This document shows, one piece after another, positions 51,314 to 59,858 of a stretch of 64,000 nucleotides of DNA; position 1 is the stretch's first letter; every line of letters starts with the position of its first letter. Both the position numbers and the translations under genes were made by a program. The DNA is from Mycobacterium sp. (GTDB lineage Bacteria; Actinomycetota; Actinomycetes; Mycobacteriales; Mycobacteriaceae). The notes below the pieces were generated by a model. That model was not told the DNA's origin. It made no database searches and worked only from the letters and a program-made list of their open reading frames with translations. The DNA lies in assembly GCA_016197405.1 (NCBI GenBank), contig JACPVR010000023.1, positions 367,152 to 431,151 on the forward strand. Reading direction: 5' to 3'.

Positions 51314-51916
51314 TCAGCGGCAGCGCCGATGCTCCACCGCTGCGCCGACGTGACGGTGCAGATATTCGCGCAACTGCGCGCCGGTGCGCGGGGGCCGGCC
51401 GGGGTCGATCACCAACGACTGCAGGATGCGCAGCATGTGTTCGCCGATCTCGTCCACCTCGGCGCGGTCGAATCCCTCTGCGGCCCAATCGACATCGAAG
51501 CGCTGGAGCATGGAGTGGGCGAGCTCGATGGCCATATCCGAGGTCACGGTGGCGGTGAACGAATCGCGGTCACCGGCCAGCAGCAGCCGCATGTACTTGT
51601 CCTCGGGCAGGCTTTCCAGGGTTGTCGCGATACCTTCCACCACGGCCTGTGCCGGGTCGGTGATGCCGGCGAGTTCGGCAGCCAGTTTGTCGAGGAAACC
51701 GGAGGCGGAGTCCAGCGCCGCGGCGAAGAGCAGGACGTCGGTGCTGGGGAAGTAGCGGTACACGGTCTGCCGGGTGACGCCCACGGCGCGTGCGATCTCG
51801 GCGATGCCGATATCGGCCCCGTTGGCGTCGATCGCCGCCTTGGCCGCGGCGAGGATTCGCTGTGCGGCCTCGGCGTCGTCGGCCGGGGCGGCGCCACCCC
51901 ATCCGCGGGTGCGCAT
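51314..51916 (-). CDS. TetR-family regulator in the Mo-oxidoreductase/Rieske unit
   Basis: 200 residues. HTH at about 30-75 (IGIAEIARAVGVTRQTVYRY, then FPSTDVLLFAAALD) and an all-helical ligand domain. ATG at 51916 shares its A with the stop of the upstream molybdenum enzyme gene (TGATG), so it is coupled to that gene, and the Rieske gene follows. The 26-bp palindrome at 51279 is its likely target. Confidence 0.88.
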   Translation of the reverse strand: MRTRGWGGAAPADDAEAAQRILAAAKAAIDANGADIGIAEIARAVGVTRQTVYRYFPSTDVLLFAAALDSASGFLDKLAAELAGITDPAQAVVEGIATTLESLPEDKYMRLLLAGDRDSFTATVTSDMAIELAHSMLQRFDVDWAAEGFDRAEVDEIGEHMLRILQSLVIDPGRPPRTGAQLREYLHRHVGAAVEHRRCR

Positions 51917-54210
51917 CAGCGTGAGCCCAGCGGCGGAGGTTGGTGTGCGCGCACCGGGGGCAGCTCGCCGGTGAACTTCTCCACCTGCACCAGTACATGC
52001 GCGCCGGTGCAACCGCGGGCCAGCGCCGAGGTTCCGATGTCCTCGGTCAGCACATTCGGATTACCGTGCACACACATCGAATCCGGATCGGCCGGGTCCA
52101 GCGGGTCATACCAGGCGCCGGTCGACAGCTGCACCACATCGGGCCGCAGCCGTTCGTCGACGACCAGGCCCGCCAGGCACGCTCCGCGGTCGTTGAACAC
52201 CCGGACCACCTCGCCGTCGGCCAGACCGCGGGCCGCGGCATTGGCCGGGTGCATGCGGATCGGCTCGCGGCCGTCGACCTTGGAGGCCTGGCTCGTCGCC
52301 CCGCCGTCGAGCTGGCTGTGCAGTCTGGTCGCCGGCTGGTTGGCCAGCAGGTGCAGCGGAAAGCGTTGCGCGCGTGGACCGCCCAGCCATTCGGTGGGTT
52401 CGTACCAGCGGGGGTGCCCGGCGCAGTCGGGGTAGTTGAAGCCGTCGATGGCCGCCGAGAAGATCTCGATGCGGCCGCTGTCGGTGGCCAACCGGTGCGC
52501 CTGTGGGTCGGCCCGGTAGTCGGCCAGCAGCGTCAGGCCGTTCTCGACCGGTAACCGCAGGCTGCCCGCGGCCCAGAATTCGGCGAACGAGGGCACCGGG
52601 AAATCGAGGTCGGCGGCCCATGTGTCGTACATGTGCTGCAGCCATTGCCGCTCGGTGCGGCCCTCGGTGAACGCCGCACCGAAGCCGAGCCGATCGGCGA
52701 GTGCGGCGAACGTCTGATAGTCGTTGCGGGAGTTGGCATACGGCTCGGTGAGTGCGGGCATCGCAACGAGCAGCGGGTCGTTGCGCGAGCCGGAGAGATC
52801 GTCGCGCTCGAAGGCCGTCGTCGACGGGACCACGATATCGGCGTGTTTGGCCATCGCGGTCCAGTACGGGTCGTGCACCACGACGGTCTCGACGCGGGCC
52901 AGTGCGCGCCGCAGCCGGGGCAGGTTCTGATGATGGTGGAACGGGTTGCCGCCGGCCCAGTAGACGCAACGGATATCGGGATAGGTCAGCCGCCGGCCGT
53001 TGTAGTCGAACTGTTCGCCGGGGTGCAGCAGCATATCGCTGACCGCGGCCACCGGGATGAAGGTCTGCACCGGGTTGGCGCCCTGCGGGAACACCGGCAG
53101 CCGGCACCGCAGCGGTGGCAGTCCCGGCTCGTTCATCGACCCGTAGCCGTGGCCGAAACCGCCTCCGGGAAGCCCGATCTGGCCGAGCATCGCCGCCAGG
53201 GTCAGTCCCATCCACGGTGCCTGCTCGCCGTGACGGGTGCGCTGCAGCGACCAGCTGACGGTGACCAGGGTGCGGCCCGCGGCCATCCGGCGGGCCAGGG
53301 TGCGCAGTGTGTCCGCGGGCAGCCCGCAGATGGTGGCGGCCCATTCGGGAGACTTGGCGATACCGTCGTCGGTGCCGAGCAGATAACGTTCGAACCGGTC
53401 GTAGCCGGTGCAGTAGGTGTTCAGGAAGTCCCGGTCGGCCAGTCCCTCGGATGCCAGCACGTGTCCCAGCGCGAGCATGATGGCGACATCGGTACCCGGC
53501 ACCGCGGGTAACCATTCGCAATCGCCGGCCACATCGTCGCGCAGCGGGCTGATCGAGACGATGCGCCCACCCCGGGCGCCGAATCTCGCCAGCGCCTCGC
53601 GGGCCGGATGTGCCGTGGTACCACCGTGATTGACCGAGGTGTTCTTCAGCCCCACCCCGCCGAAACACACCAGCAGGTCGGTCTGGTCCTCGATCACGGT
53701 CCAGTTGGTCGACCGCTTGAACAGGTCGTCATGGGTGCCGACCACCCGGGGCATGATCACGCCGGTGGCCCCGAGGCTGTAGGAATGTCGCGAGAAGGTA
53801 TATCCGCCAAGAAGTTTCAGGAAGCGATGCACCTGCGACTGGGCATGATGAAACCGTCCCGCGCTGGCCCAGCCGTACGAGCCGCCGTAGATCGCCTCGT
53901 TGCCGTGGGTGTCGACGACGCGGCGCAGTTCGGTGGCCAGCAATTCGGTGAGCTCGTCGTTGCTCACCTCGACGAACTCGTCGGCCCCGCGCCGGTCACT
54001 GGGGCCGGGCCCGTCTTCCAGCCAGCCTCGGCGCACGGCGGGTCCGGTGACCCGCGAGCGGTGACGGACCGAACCGGGCAGGTTGCCCAACAGTGGGGAC
54101 GGATCGGTGTCACCGGGTGGCGCGGTGACGGCGGCGATATCGCCCGCGTCGACCCGGGCGCGGAAGGCGCCCCAGTGGGTGAGGCTCGTGGTGACAGGGG
54201 CCTCGCGCAT
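51916..54210 (-). CDS. Molybdopterin oxidoreductase, DMSO/biotin-sulfoxide reductase type
   Basis: 764 residues. N-terminal Fe-S cysteines are absent, as in DMSO and biotin sulfoxide reductases. Family blocks: AIYGGSYGWASAGRFHHAQS, then HSYSLGATGVIMPRVVG, whose Ser aligns with the molybdenum-ligating Ser of DMSO reductase; later WSLQRTRHGEQAPWMGLTLA. The C-terminal guanylate-cofactor domain has FNDRGACLAG and VVQLSTGAWYDP. No twin-arginine signal is visible, so it is probably cytosolic. Possible S- or N-oxide reduction or hydroxylation. First gene of a unit with TetR and Rieske; divergent from fadE20. Confidence 0.88.
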   Translation of the reverse strand: MREAPVTTSLTHWGAFRARVDAGDIAAVTAPPGDTDPSPLLGNLPGSVRHRSRVTGPAVRRGWLEDGPGPSDRRGADEFVEVSNDELTELLATELRRVVDTHGNEAIYGGSYGWASAGRFHHAQSQVHRFLKLLGGYTFSRHSYSLGATGVIMPRVVGTHDDLFKRSTNWTVIEDQTDLLVCFGGVGLKNTSVNHGGTTAHPAREALARFGARGGRIVSISPLRDDVAGDCEWLPAVPGTDVAIMLALGHVLASEGLADRDFLNTYCTGYDRFERYLLGTDDGIAKSPEWAATICGLPADTLRTLARRMAAGRTLVTVSWSLQRTRHGEQAPWMGLTLAAMLGQIGLPGGGFGHGYGSMNEPGLPPLRCRLPVFPQGANPVQTFIPVAAVSDMLLHPGEQFDYNGRRLTYPDIRCVYWAGGNPFHHHQNLPRLRRALARVETVVVHDPYWTAMAKHADIVVPSTTAFERDDLSGSRNDPLLVAMPALTEPYANSRNDYQTFAALADRLGFGAAFTEGRTERQWLQHMYDTWAADLDFPVPSFAEFWAAGSLRLPVENGLTLLADYRADPQAHRLATDSGRIEIFSAAIDGFNYPDCAGHPRWYEPTEWLGGPRAQRFPLHLLANQPATRLHSQLDGGATSQASKVDGREPIRMHPANAAARGLADGEVVRVFNDRGACLAGLVVDERLRPDVVQLSTGAWYDPLDPADPDSMCVHGNPNVLTEDIGTSALARGCTGAHVLVQVEKFTGELPPVRAHQPPPLGSR

Positions 54211-54253
54211 GGGCCGAGTCTACGACCGCGCGGTGTTGAGCAGGGGATTGCCG

Positions 54254-54271
54254 ACCAACCACCCGGTTGGT
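54254..54271. promoter_or_regulatory. TetR-type operator in the fadE20 promoter
   Basis: Perfect inverted repeat ACCAACC-ACCC-GGTTGGT. A TATATC -10 candidate follows directly (54271-54276). Such ACCAACC-type sites are typical of TetR regulators of fatty-acid genes; the binder is not among the immediate neighbours of known specificity. Confidence 0.7.
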
Positions 54272-54318
54272 ATATCGTCGAAATCACATACGCACCGCCA
54301 CACCCACCGGAGGTAACG

Positions 54319-55491
54319 ATGGGCGCTGCCCAGACATCGGCTGTCAAATTCGACCGGACGCTGTTCGAACCCGAGCACGAGCTGTTCCGCGAGTCCTTCC
54401 GGGCGTTCCTCGACAAGCACGTCGCGCCCTTCCACGACCAGTGGGAGAAGGACAAGATCGTCGATCGGGGTGTCTGGCTGGAGGCCGGTAAGCAGGGTTT
54501 TCTCGGTATGGCCGTGCCCGAGGAATACGGCGGCGGCGGTAATCCGGATTTCCGCTACAACACCGTCATCACCGAGGAGATCGTCGCCGGCCGGTTCACC
54601 GGTATCGGGTTCGGTCTGCACAACGACGTCGTTGCGCCTTATCTGCTGCGGTTGGCCAACGCCGAGCAGAGCGCGCGCTGGTTTCCGAAATTCTGCTCCG
54701 GTGAACTGATCACCGCGATCGCCATGACCGAGCCCGGTACCGGCAGCGACTTGCAGGGCATCAAGACCCGCGCGGTCAAACAGGGCGACCACTACATCCT
54801 GAACGGCTCGAAAACGTTCATCACCAACGGTATTAACTCCGACCTGGTGATCGTCGTCGCCCAGACCGATCCGGAAAAGGGCGCACTGGGATTTTCGTTG
54901 CTGGTCGTCGAGCGCGGTATGGCCGGATTCGAACGCGGCAGGCACTTGGACAAGATCGGCCTCGACGCACAGGACACTGCCGAACTGTCCTTCACCGATG
55001 TGGTTGTGCCGGCTGAGAATCTGCTCGGCGAAGAAGGCCAGGGGTTCGTCTACCTGATGCAGAACCTGCCGCAAGAACGTATCGGCATCGCGATCGCCGC
55101 CGCCGCCGCGATGGAGTCGGTGCTGGCCGACACGCTGCAATACACCAAGGAGCGCAAGGCATTCGGCAAGCCGATCGGTAGTTTCCAGAACAGCCGTTTC
55201 CTGCTGGCCGAGCTGGCCACCGAGGCGACCGCGGTACGCATCATGGTCGACGAGTTCATCAAACTGCACCTGGAAGACAAGCTCACCGCCGAGCAGGCCG
55301 CGATGGCCAAGTGGTATTGCACCGAACAGCAGGTCAAGCTCATCGACCGCTGCTTGCAATTGCACGGCGGATATGGCTATATGCGCGAATATTCGGTTGC
55401 TCGTGCGTACCTCGATGCCCGCGTCCAGACGATTTACGGCGGCACAACCGAGATCATGAAGGAGATCATCGGCCGCTCCCTCGGCGTCTAG
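54319..55491 (+). CDS. fadE20: Acyl-CoA dehydrogenase FadE20
   Basis: 390-residue flavoprotein introducing the alpha-beta double bond in acyl-CoA (beta-oxidation). AIAMTEPGTGSDLQGIKTRA (FAD and substrate loop), YILNGSKTFITNGINSDLV, ERKAFGKPIGSFQNSRFLLA and C-terminal HGGYGYMREYSVARAYLD then IYGGTTEIMKEII are all standard. ATG at 54319 has GGAGG upstream. H37Rv has this gene (Rv2724c) next to hflX; here an accessory block separates them. Confidence 0.95.
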   Translation: MGAAQTSAVKFDRTLFEPEHELFRESFRAFLDKHVAPFHDQWEKDKIVDRGVWLEAGKQGFLGMAVPEEYGGGGNPDFRYNTVITEEIVAGRFTGIGFGLHNDVVAPYLLRLANAEQSARWFPKFCSGELITAIAMTEPGTGSDLQGIKTRAVKQGDHYILNGSKTFITNGINSDLVIVVAQTDPEKGALGFSLLVVERGMAGFERGRHLDKIGLDAQDTAELSFTDVVVPAENLLGEEGQGFVYLMQNLPQERIGIAIAAAAAMESVLADTLQYTKERKAFGKPIGSFQNSRFLLAELATEATAVRIMVDEFIKLHLEDKLTAEQAAMAKWYCTEQQVKLIDRCLQLHGGYGYMREYSVARAYLDARVQTIYGGTTEIMKEIIGRSLGV

Positions 55492-55542
55492 TCGCAACAG
55501 TTCGGCGACAGAACCCAACGGCACGCTGCCGTCGCGGCTTCA

Positions 55543-55581
55543 CGTCATTTCGGTATCAGGTCGGTATTCTCCGAAATGACG
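55543..55581. repeat. 11-bp perfect inverted repeat between fadE20 and the LGFP gene
   Basis: Arms CGTCATTTCGG (55543-55553) and CCGAAATGACG (55571-55581) with a 17-nt loop. The heptamer TCGGTAT occurs twice inside (55550-55556 and 55561-55567). No U-tract follows, so a classical intrinsic terminator is unlikely; it may be a protein-binding site or an RNA hairpin in the leader of the LGFP gene. Confidence 0.7.
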
Positions 55582-55666
55582 ACGATGTGACCCCGGAATG
55601 TTCGCTTACTGTCAACAAGTTGACCGACGCGTTTTTCGCGGGCACCAGACAGGGAATCGCGGGGAG

Positions 55667-57865
55667 ATGGAATTGACGAGGCAGCAGGGCCCACTGCGAC
55701 GAATGCTGGGCCGTACGGTGCTGGGGCTGGCCGCGACGGTGGCCACCCTGGCGTTCCTCGCACCGACACCGATCGCAGCCGCCGACCCGCAGAGTGACGC
55801 GGTCGGGGCCATCGACGCGGCCTGGACCGCCGCAGGCGGCGACACCTCGCCGTTGGGTGCCAAGGACGGCGACGTCTATCCGGTCGGACCCGGCTTCGCG
55901 CAGAACTTCGCCGGCGGCGCGATCTTCTTCACCCCGGACACCGGTGCCCGGATCGTGACCGGCGCGATACTGGACAAGTACCGGTCACTGGGCGGTCCCG
56001 ACGGCAGCGATCTGGGTTTCCCGAACATGGACGAGGGCCCCGGCCGGGTCAGCCCGGACAGCAGGAACGTCACCTTCTCCGCCGCTGACAAGCCCGTCAT
56101 CTTCTGGACGCCGGACACCGGTGCCTGGGTGGTCCGCGGGCCGATCAACGCGGCCTGGGACGCACTGGGCGGCTCGGCAGGCGCGCTCGGCGTCCCGACA
56201 GCCGACGAGACCTACGACGGCGACGTCATCTCGCAGACCTTCACCGGCGGCCGGCTGTCCTATGACGGTCGCTCGCAGAAGTTCACCAGTGACCCCCCGG
56301 ACCTGGCGGGCCAGCTGACCGATGTGACGGTGCCCGGTGACGGCACCACCGCGATCAACGCCGCATACCGGGCGGCCGGCGGACCCGACGGTCCCCTCGG
56401 CGCTCGCGAGGGCGACCAGTACCCGATCGGCGCAGACGGTATCGGCCAGAACTTCGCCGGCGGCAAGATCTTCTACAGTCCCACCGTCGGTGCGCACGCC
56501 GTGACCGGCGCCATCCTGGAGAAGTACGAATCGGCCGGGGGACCGGCGGGCGATCTGGGCTTCCCGAACGCCGGTGAGGCCGACGGCGGCGTCCCGGACA
56601 GCCGGGTGAGTTCCTTTGCCGCACCCGACAATCCCGTCATCTTCTGGACCCAGGCCAACGGCGCGGTCATCGTGCGCGGTTCGATGAAGGCCGCCTGGGA
56701 CAAGCTCGGCGGCGCCACCGGAGCCCTGGGCGTCCCGGTGGCGGACCAGACCGGCGACGAGAACAGCGTGTCGCAGAAGTTCAGCGGCGGTCAGGTGACC
56801 TTCGACGTCAAGGCCGGCAAGTTCAGCACCGACCCGCCGAATCTCGCGGAGTCGCTGGGCGGTATCGAGGTGCCGACGCCGGTGCCCGGCACGCCCGCGT
56901 TGCCCGCGCCGGCATCGGAGAAAGACAACGCACTGGCCTTCCACACCTGGTGGCTGTGGTGGATCATCCCGCTGGCGCTGCTGATCGTCGCGTCATTGGT
57001 GACCTGGCTGTTGATGACCGCGCGGCGCCGTCGGGCGGCCGCGCTGCCCGAATCGCATTTCGGCGAGCCCGCCGATGCCGATGCCGCGCCGATCTACGGC
57101 ACGCCCACCGACGGCGGACACTGGTCGCCCGCGGTGAGCGAACACGACGATGAGCCGCACGGTGAGCGCCACGACGAGCCCGAGGACTCGGCGTACCTGT
57201 CGTCGCGGCCGGTATGGCCCGGCAGTGAGGCCCCGCAGGCGCCGCCGAACCCGTGGAGTGATCTGGCAGGCGATTCCGCGTCGGCGACCGCCGCGATCGG
57301 CGGCATCGAACACGAACTGTTCACCCACCGTGGCGTCGACGATGTGCTCGACGTCCAGGAGGTCCGCGACGTCGACGAGGATGCCCCGCTCCTGGTGGAC
57401 GAGGACGAGGATCCCGACACCGTCGACACCGCCCCGACCCGGGTGCAGAGCGATCCCGACGAGGAACCGTCGGGCCGGCATGCCGCGGTCGCGGATGCAC
57501 CGCGGCCGGGTTCGTTGTTCGAACCGGTCAACCCGGCCACGCCCCCGCCGTCGCATCACCGTGCGGAGGTCATGGAACCCGATATCGCCGACGAGGAACC
57601 CGACGAGGAACCCGACGACGATCTCTACGCCGACTACCGTGACGAGGCCTCCGAGCCGCGGGAGGCGGCCGTCGCACCGCCGTCGATCCATCTGCCGCTC
57701 GCCGATCCGCAGGAGGCGCCGCAGGGCTACCCGGTCAAGGGCAGCATGACCAAGGGTGTCTACGTGACCCCGGACAGTGCGGCCTATGACGAGCTGGTGG
57801 CCGAAATCTGGTTCGCCAGCGTCGAATACGCCGAGGCGAACGGATTCACCCGCGCGGAACGGTAG
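55667..57865 (+). CDS. LGFP-repeat cell-envelope protein with an acidic cytoplasmic tail (Rv2721c type)
   Basis: 732 residues. A signal peptide (about 1-40, ending IAAADP), then six LGFP-type repeats (motifs PLGAKDGDVYP, DLGFPNMDEG, ALGVPTADE, PLGAREGDQYP, DLGFPNAGEA, ALGVPVADQ), then a Trp-rich transmembrane helix (WWLWWIIPLALLIVASLVTW, about 428-450) and a long Asp/Glu-rich tail. LGFP repeats are found on mycolate-bearing cell surfaces. The six repeats fall into two similar triplets, period about 181 residues. Convergent with lexA. Confidence 0.88.
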   Translation: MELTRQQGPLRRMLGRTVLGLAATVATLAFLAPTPIAAADPQSDAVGAIDAAWTAAGGDTSPLGAKDGDVYPVGPGFAQNFAGGAIFFTPDTGARIVTGAILDKYRSLGGPDGSDLGFPNMDEGPGRVSPDSRNVTFSAADKPVIFWTPDTGAWVVRGPINAAWDALGGSAGALGVPTADETYDGDVISQTFTGGRLSYDGRSQKFTSDPPDLAGQLTDVTVPGDGTTAINAAYRAAGGPDGPLGAREGDQYPIGADGIGQNFAGGKIFYSPTVGAHAVTGAILEKYESAGGPAGDLGFPNAGEADGGVPDSRVSSFAAPDNPVIFWTQANGAVIVRGSMKAAWDKLGGATGALGVPVADQTGDENSVSQKFSGGQVTFDVKAGKFSTDPPNLAESLGGIEVPTPVPGTPALPAPASEKDNALAFHTWWLWWIIPLALLIVASLVTWLLMTARRRRAAALPESHFGEPADADAAPIYGTPTDGGHWSPAVSEHDDEPHGERHDEPEDSAYLSSRPVWPGSEAPQAPPNPWSDLAGDSASATAAIGGIEHELFTHRGVDDVLDVQEVRDVDEDAPLLVDEDEDPDTVDTAPTRVQSDPDEEPSGRHAAVADAPRPGSLFEPVNPATPPPSHHRAEVMEPDIADEEPDEEPDDDLYADYRDEASEPREAAVAPPSIHLPLADPQEAPQGYPVKGSMTKGVYVTPDSAAYDELVAEIWFASVEYAEANGFTRAER

Positions 57866-57873
57866 CGGTCGGT

Positions 57874-58548
57874 TCAGACCTTGCGGATGACGGTGACGAC
57901 CTTGCCGAGCACCGCTGCGTCGTTGCCGGGGATCGGGTCGAACGCCGGGTTGTGCGGCATCAGCCACACCTGACCGCCGGTGCGCTTGAAGGTCTTGACG
58001 GTGGCTTCACCGTCGATCATGGCGGCGATGATGTCGCCGTTGTCGGCGACGTTCTGCTGGCGCACAACGACCCAGTCGCCGTCGCAGATAGCCGCGTCGA
58101 CCATGGACTCGCCGACCACCTTGAGCATGAACAGCGATCCCTCGCCTACGAGTTCGCGCGGTAGCGGGAAGACGTCTTCGACGGCCTGCTCGGCCAGGAT
58201 CGGGCCGCCCGCGGCGATGCGTCCGAGCAGCGGCACATAGGTGGGCTCGGGCAGTGCGTCGGACCCGGCGACATCGGTCTGCACGATCTGCGGCACACCC
58301 TGTGGGGCGTCCTCGGACGCCCGGACGTCGACGGCGCGGGGCCGGTTCGGGTCGCGCCGCAGATAGCCTTTGCGCTCCAGCGTGCGTAGTTGGTGTGCGA
58401 CCGACGATGTCGAGGTCAGCCCGACGGCATCGCCGATCTCGCGGATGCTCGGCGGATACCCGCGGCTGGTGACCGACGCGCGGATGACGTCGAGGATGGT
58501 CCGCTGCCGTTCGGTGAGGGTATTGCCGGTGTCACTCGTGTCGCCCAT
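57874..58548 (-). CDS. lexA: LexA repressor
   Basis: 224 residues. HTH (SIREIGDAVGLTSTSSVAHQ) at the N-terminus; Ala-Gly cleavage bond in GRIAAGGP; catalytic Ser in VVGESMVDAAICDGDW and Lys in EATVKTFKR. RecA filaments trigger self-cleavage and the SOS response. ATG at 58548 follows a TAGATT box by 7 nt (leaderless). A LexA box lies 33 nt upstream, so it is autoregulated. Confidence 0.98.
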   Translation of the reverse strand: MGDTSDTGNTLTERQRTILDVIRASVTSRGYPPSIREIGDAVGLTSTSSVAHQLRTLERKGYLRRDPNRPRAVDVRASEDAPQGVPQIVQTDVAGSDALPEPTYVPLLGRIAAGGPILAEQAVEDVFPLPRELVGEGSLFMLKVVGESMVDAAICDGDWVVVRQQNVADNGDIIAAMIDGEATVKTFKRTGGQVWLMPHNPAFDPIPGNDAAVLGKVVTVIRKV

Positions 58549-58555
58549 GGGGGTG

Positions 58556-58561
58556 AATCTA
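58556..58561 (-). promoter_or_regulatory. -10 box of lexA (leaderless)
   Basis: TAGATT on the minus strand ends 7 nt before the lexA ATG. Confidence 0.6.
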
Positions 58562-58580
58562 GTCCGCGGTCTGCCGATAA

Positions 58581-58596
58581 TCAAACATGTGTTCGA
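58581..58596. promoter_or_regulatory. LexA box 1 (lexA side)
   Basis: TCAAAC-ATGT-GTTCGA, 11 of 12 consensus bases, next to the lexA -10. Confidence 0.85.
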
Positions 58597-58650
58597 CGCG
58601 CGTGTCGCCGCTCGGTCGTGGGACGGCTGCGACGGGCGGGACGCCTGTTT

Positions 58651-58673
58651 CTGTCGGTACCCCGTTTTATCCT
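58651..58673 (+). promoter_or_regulatory. Candidate PafBC-type promoter of the ChiZ-like gene
   Basis: CTGTCGGTA, 8-nt spacer, TATCCT: 7 of 9 matches to TTGTCRGTG plus a TANNNT -10. This would give LexA-independent damage control in addition to the LexA boxes. Confidence 0.5.
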
Positions 58674-58684
58674 TCGGCTACAAA

Positions 58685-58700
58685 TCGATCACATGTTCGG
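58685..58700. promoter_or_regulatory. LexA box 2 (central, weaker)
   Basis: TCGATC-ACAT-GTTCGG, 10 of 12 consensus bases. Confidence 0.6.
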
Positions 58701-58715
58701 TTTGGGGTTGATCAA

Positions 58716-58731
58716 TCGAACATGTGGTCGA
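58716..58731. promoter_or_regulatory. LexA box 3 (ChiZ side)
   Basis: TCGAAC-ATGT-GGTCGA, 11 of 12 consensus bases, upstream of the LysM gene start. Confidence 0.8.
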
Positions 58732-58789
58732 TTACTATTCGAACATGGGAGCGAACGTGACAAGCAATCGCTGGACGGAAGGAACGGAT

Positions 58790-59293
58790 ATGAACCGGAT
58801 CGACACTCTGACCGACGGGTACTTCGACGATCTGGATGCCGGCAGCATGCCCGCACCTCTCGTCCGTCCCGAGCGCACCCGGCAGGCCCGGCCGCGCACG
58901 GTGGCCAGCCGCAGGCCGCGTCAGGCCCGGCCGGCCGGTGCCGCGCTGCGGTACCGCGGCACGGGCGTGCCGCTGTCGCGCGTCCGCGGGCCGCACCGCC
59001 GTCGTGCCATCACCCCGATGACCACCGTGGGACTGTCGCTACTGGCGGCGCTGATCACGGTGTGGCTCGGCGTGGTGGCGCAGTTCGGCGACGCGGTGCG
59101 CGGCGCCACGACTCCGGTGCCGGACCGTTTGGCCGTGGTGCAGGTGCGCGCCGGTGAGACCCTGGCTCATCTGGCGGCCCGGGTGGCACCCGATGCCCCG
59201 GTCGGGCCCGTCGTGGACCGCATCCGCGAACTCAACAAGCTCGAGACCGCCGGGCTCGACGCCGGACAGACGCTCATCGCACCGATCGGTTGA
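58790..59293 (+). CDS. LysM-domain SOS cell-division suppressor (Rv2719c/ChiZ type)
   Basis: 167 residues: a basic, Arg/Pro-rich N-terminal part, one transmembrane helix (about 86-106, VGLSLLAALITVWLGVVAQF) and a C-terminal LysM domain (VVQVRAGETLAHLAARVAPD to GQTLIAPIG) outside the membrane. Rv2719c is a damage-induced cell-wall hydrolase that delays division. ATG at 58790 chosen because GGAAGG lies 7-8 nt upstream; an ATG at 58745 lacks a ribosome site. Divergent from lexA and shares its LexA boxes. Then nrdR. Confidence 0.85.
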   Translation: MNRIDTLTDGYFDDLDAGSMPAPLVRPERTRQARPRTVASRRPRQARPAGAALRYRGTGVPLSRVRGPHRRRAITPMTTVGLSLLAALITVWLGVVAQFGDAVRGATTPVPDRLAVVQVRAGETLAHLAARVAPDAPVGPVVDRIRELNKLETAGLDAGQTLIAPIG

Positions 59294-59387
59294 CCCGGTG
59301 TCGCGCGGCGGTATCACCGGGCTGCAGGCAACGCAGGTAGTGTCTGTGTGGTCGGGGTCAATCCGTGTTCGGCGCGAGGGAGTGGTC

Positions 59388-59852
59388 ATGCACTGTCCTT
59401 TCTGCCGTCATCCGGATTCGCGCGTGGTCGATTCCCGGGAAACCGATGAGGGACAGGCGATACGCCGCCGGAGGTCCTGCCCGGAATGCGGACGACGGTT
59501 CACCACCGTGGAGAATGCGGTGCTGGCGGTCGTCAAGCGCAGCGGTGTCACCGAACCCTTCAGCCGGGAGAAAGTGATCAGCGGCGTGCGCCGGGCCTGC
59601 CAGGGCCGCCATGTCGATGACGACGCGCTCAATCTGCTGGCGCAACAAGTCGAGGACACCGTGCGGGCGGCGGGCTCACCCGAGGTGCCCAGCCATGAGG
59701 TCGGGCTGGCGATCCTGGGCCCGCTACGCGAACTCGACGAGGTCGCCTATCTACGTTTCGCCTCGGTGTACCGGTCGTTCAGCTCGGCCGACGATTTCGA
59801 ACGCGAGATCAAGTTGCTCAAGGAACACCGCAAGGTCAGCACGCCTCGCTGA
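59388..59852 (+). CDS. nrdR: Transcriptional repressor NrdR
   Basis: 154-residue repressor of ribonucleotide reductase genes that senses ATP/dATP. Zinc ribbon MHCPFCRHPDSRVVD and CPECGRRFTT at residues 1-45, then the ATP-cone VVKRSGVTEPFSREKVISGV. ATG has GAGGGA upstream. Lies 94 nt after the LysM gene, as in H37Rv. Convergent with the PhzF-like gene 6 nt away. Confidence 0.97.
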   Translation: MHCPFCRHPDSRVVDSRETDEGQAIRRRRSCPECGRRFTTVENAVLAVVKRSGVTEPFSREKVISGVRRACQGRHVDDDALNLLAQQVEDTVRAAGSPEVPSHEVGLAILGPLRELDEVAYLRFASVYRSFSSADDFEREIKLLKEHRKVSTPR

Positions 59853-59858
59853 TCGGCG

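Noticed and set aside
52106..53668. 520-residue open frame in another frame of the molybdenum enzyme gene
   Set aside because: Arg/Pro-rich translation typical of a shifted frame in GC-rich DNA.
58739..58754. Fourth LexA box (TCGAAC-ATGG-GAGCGA)
   Set aside because: Only the left half matches; 9 of 12 overall is within chance near the other boxes.
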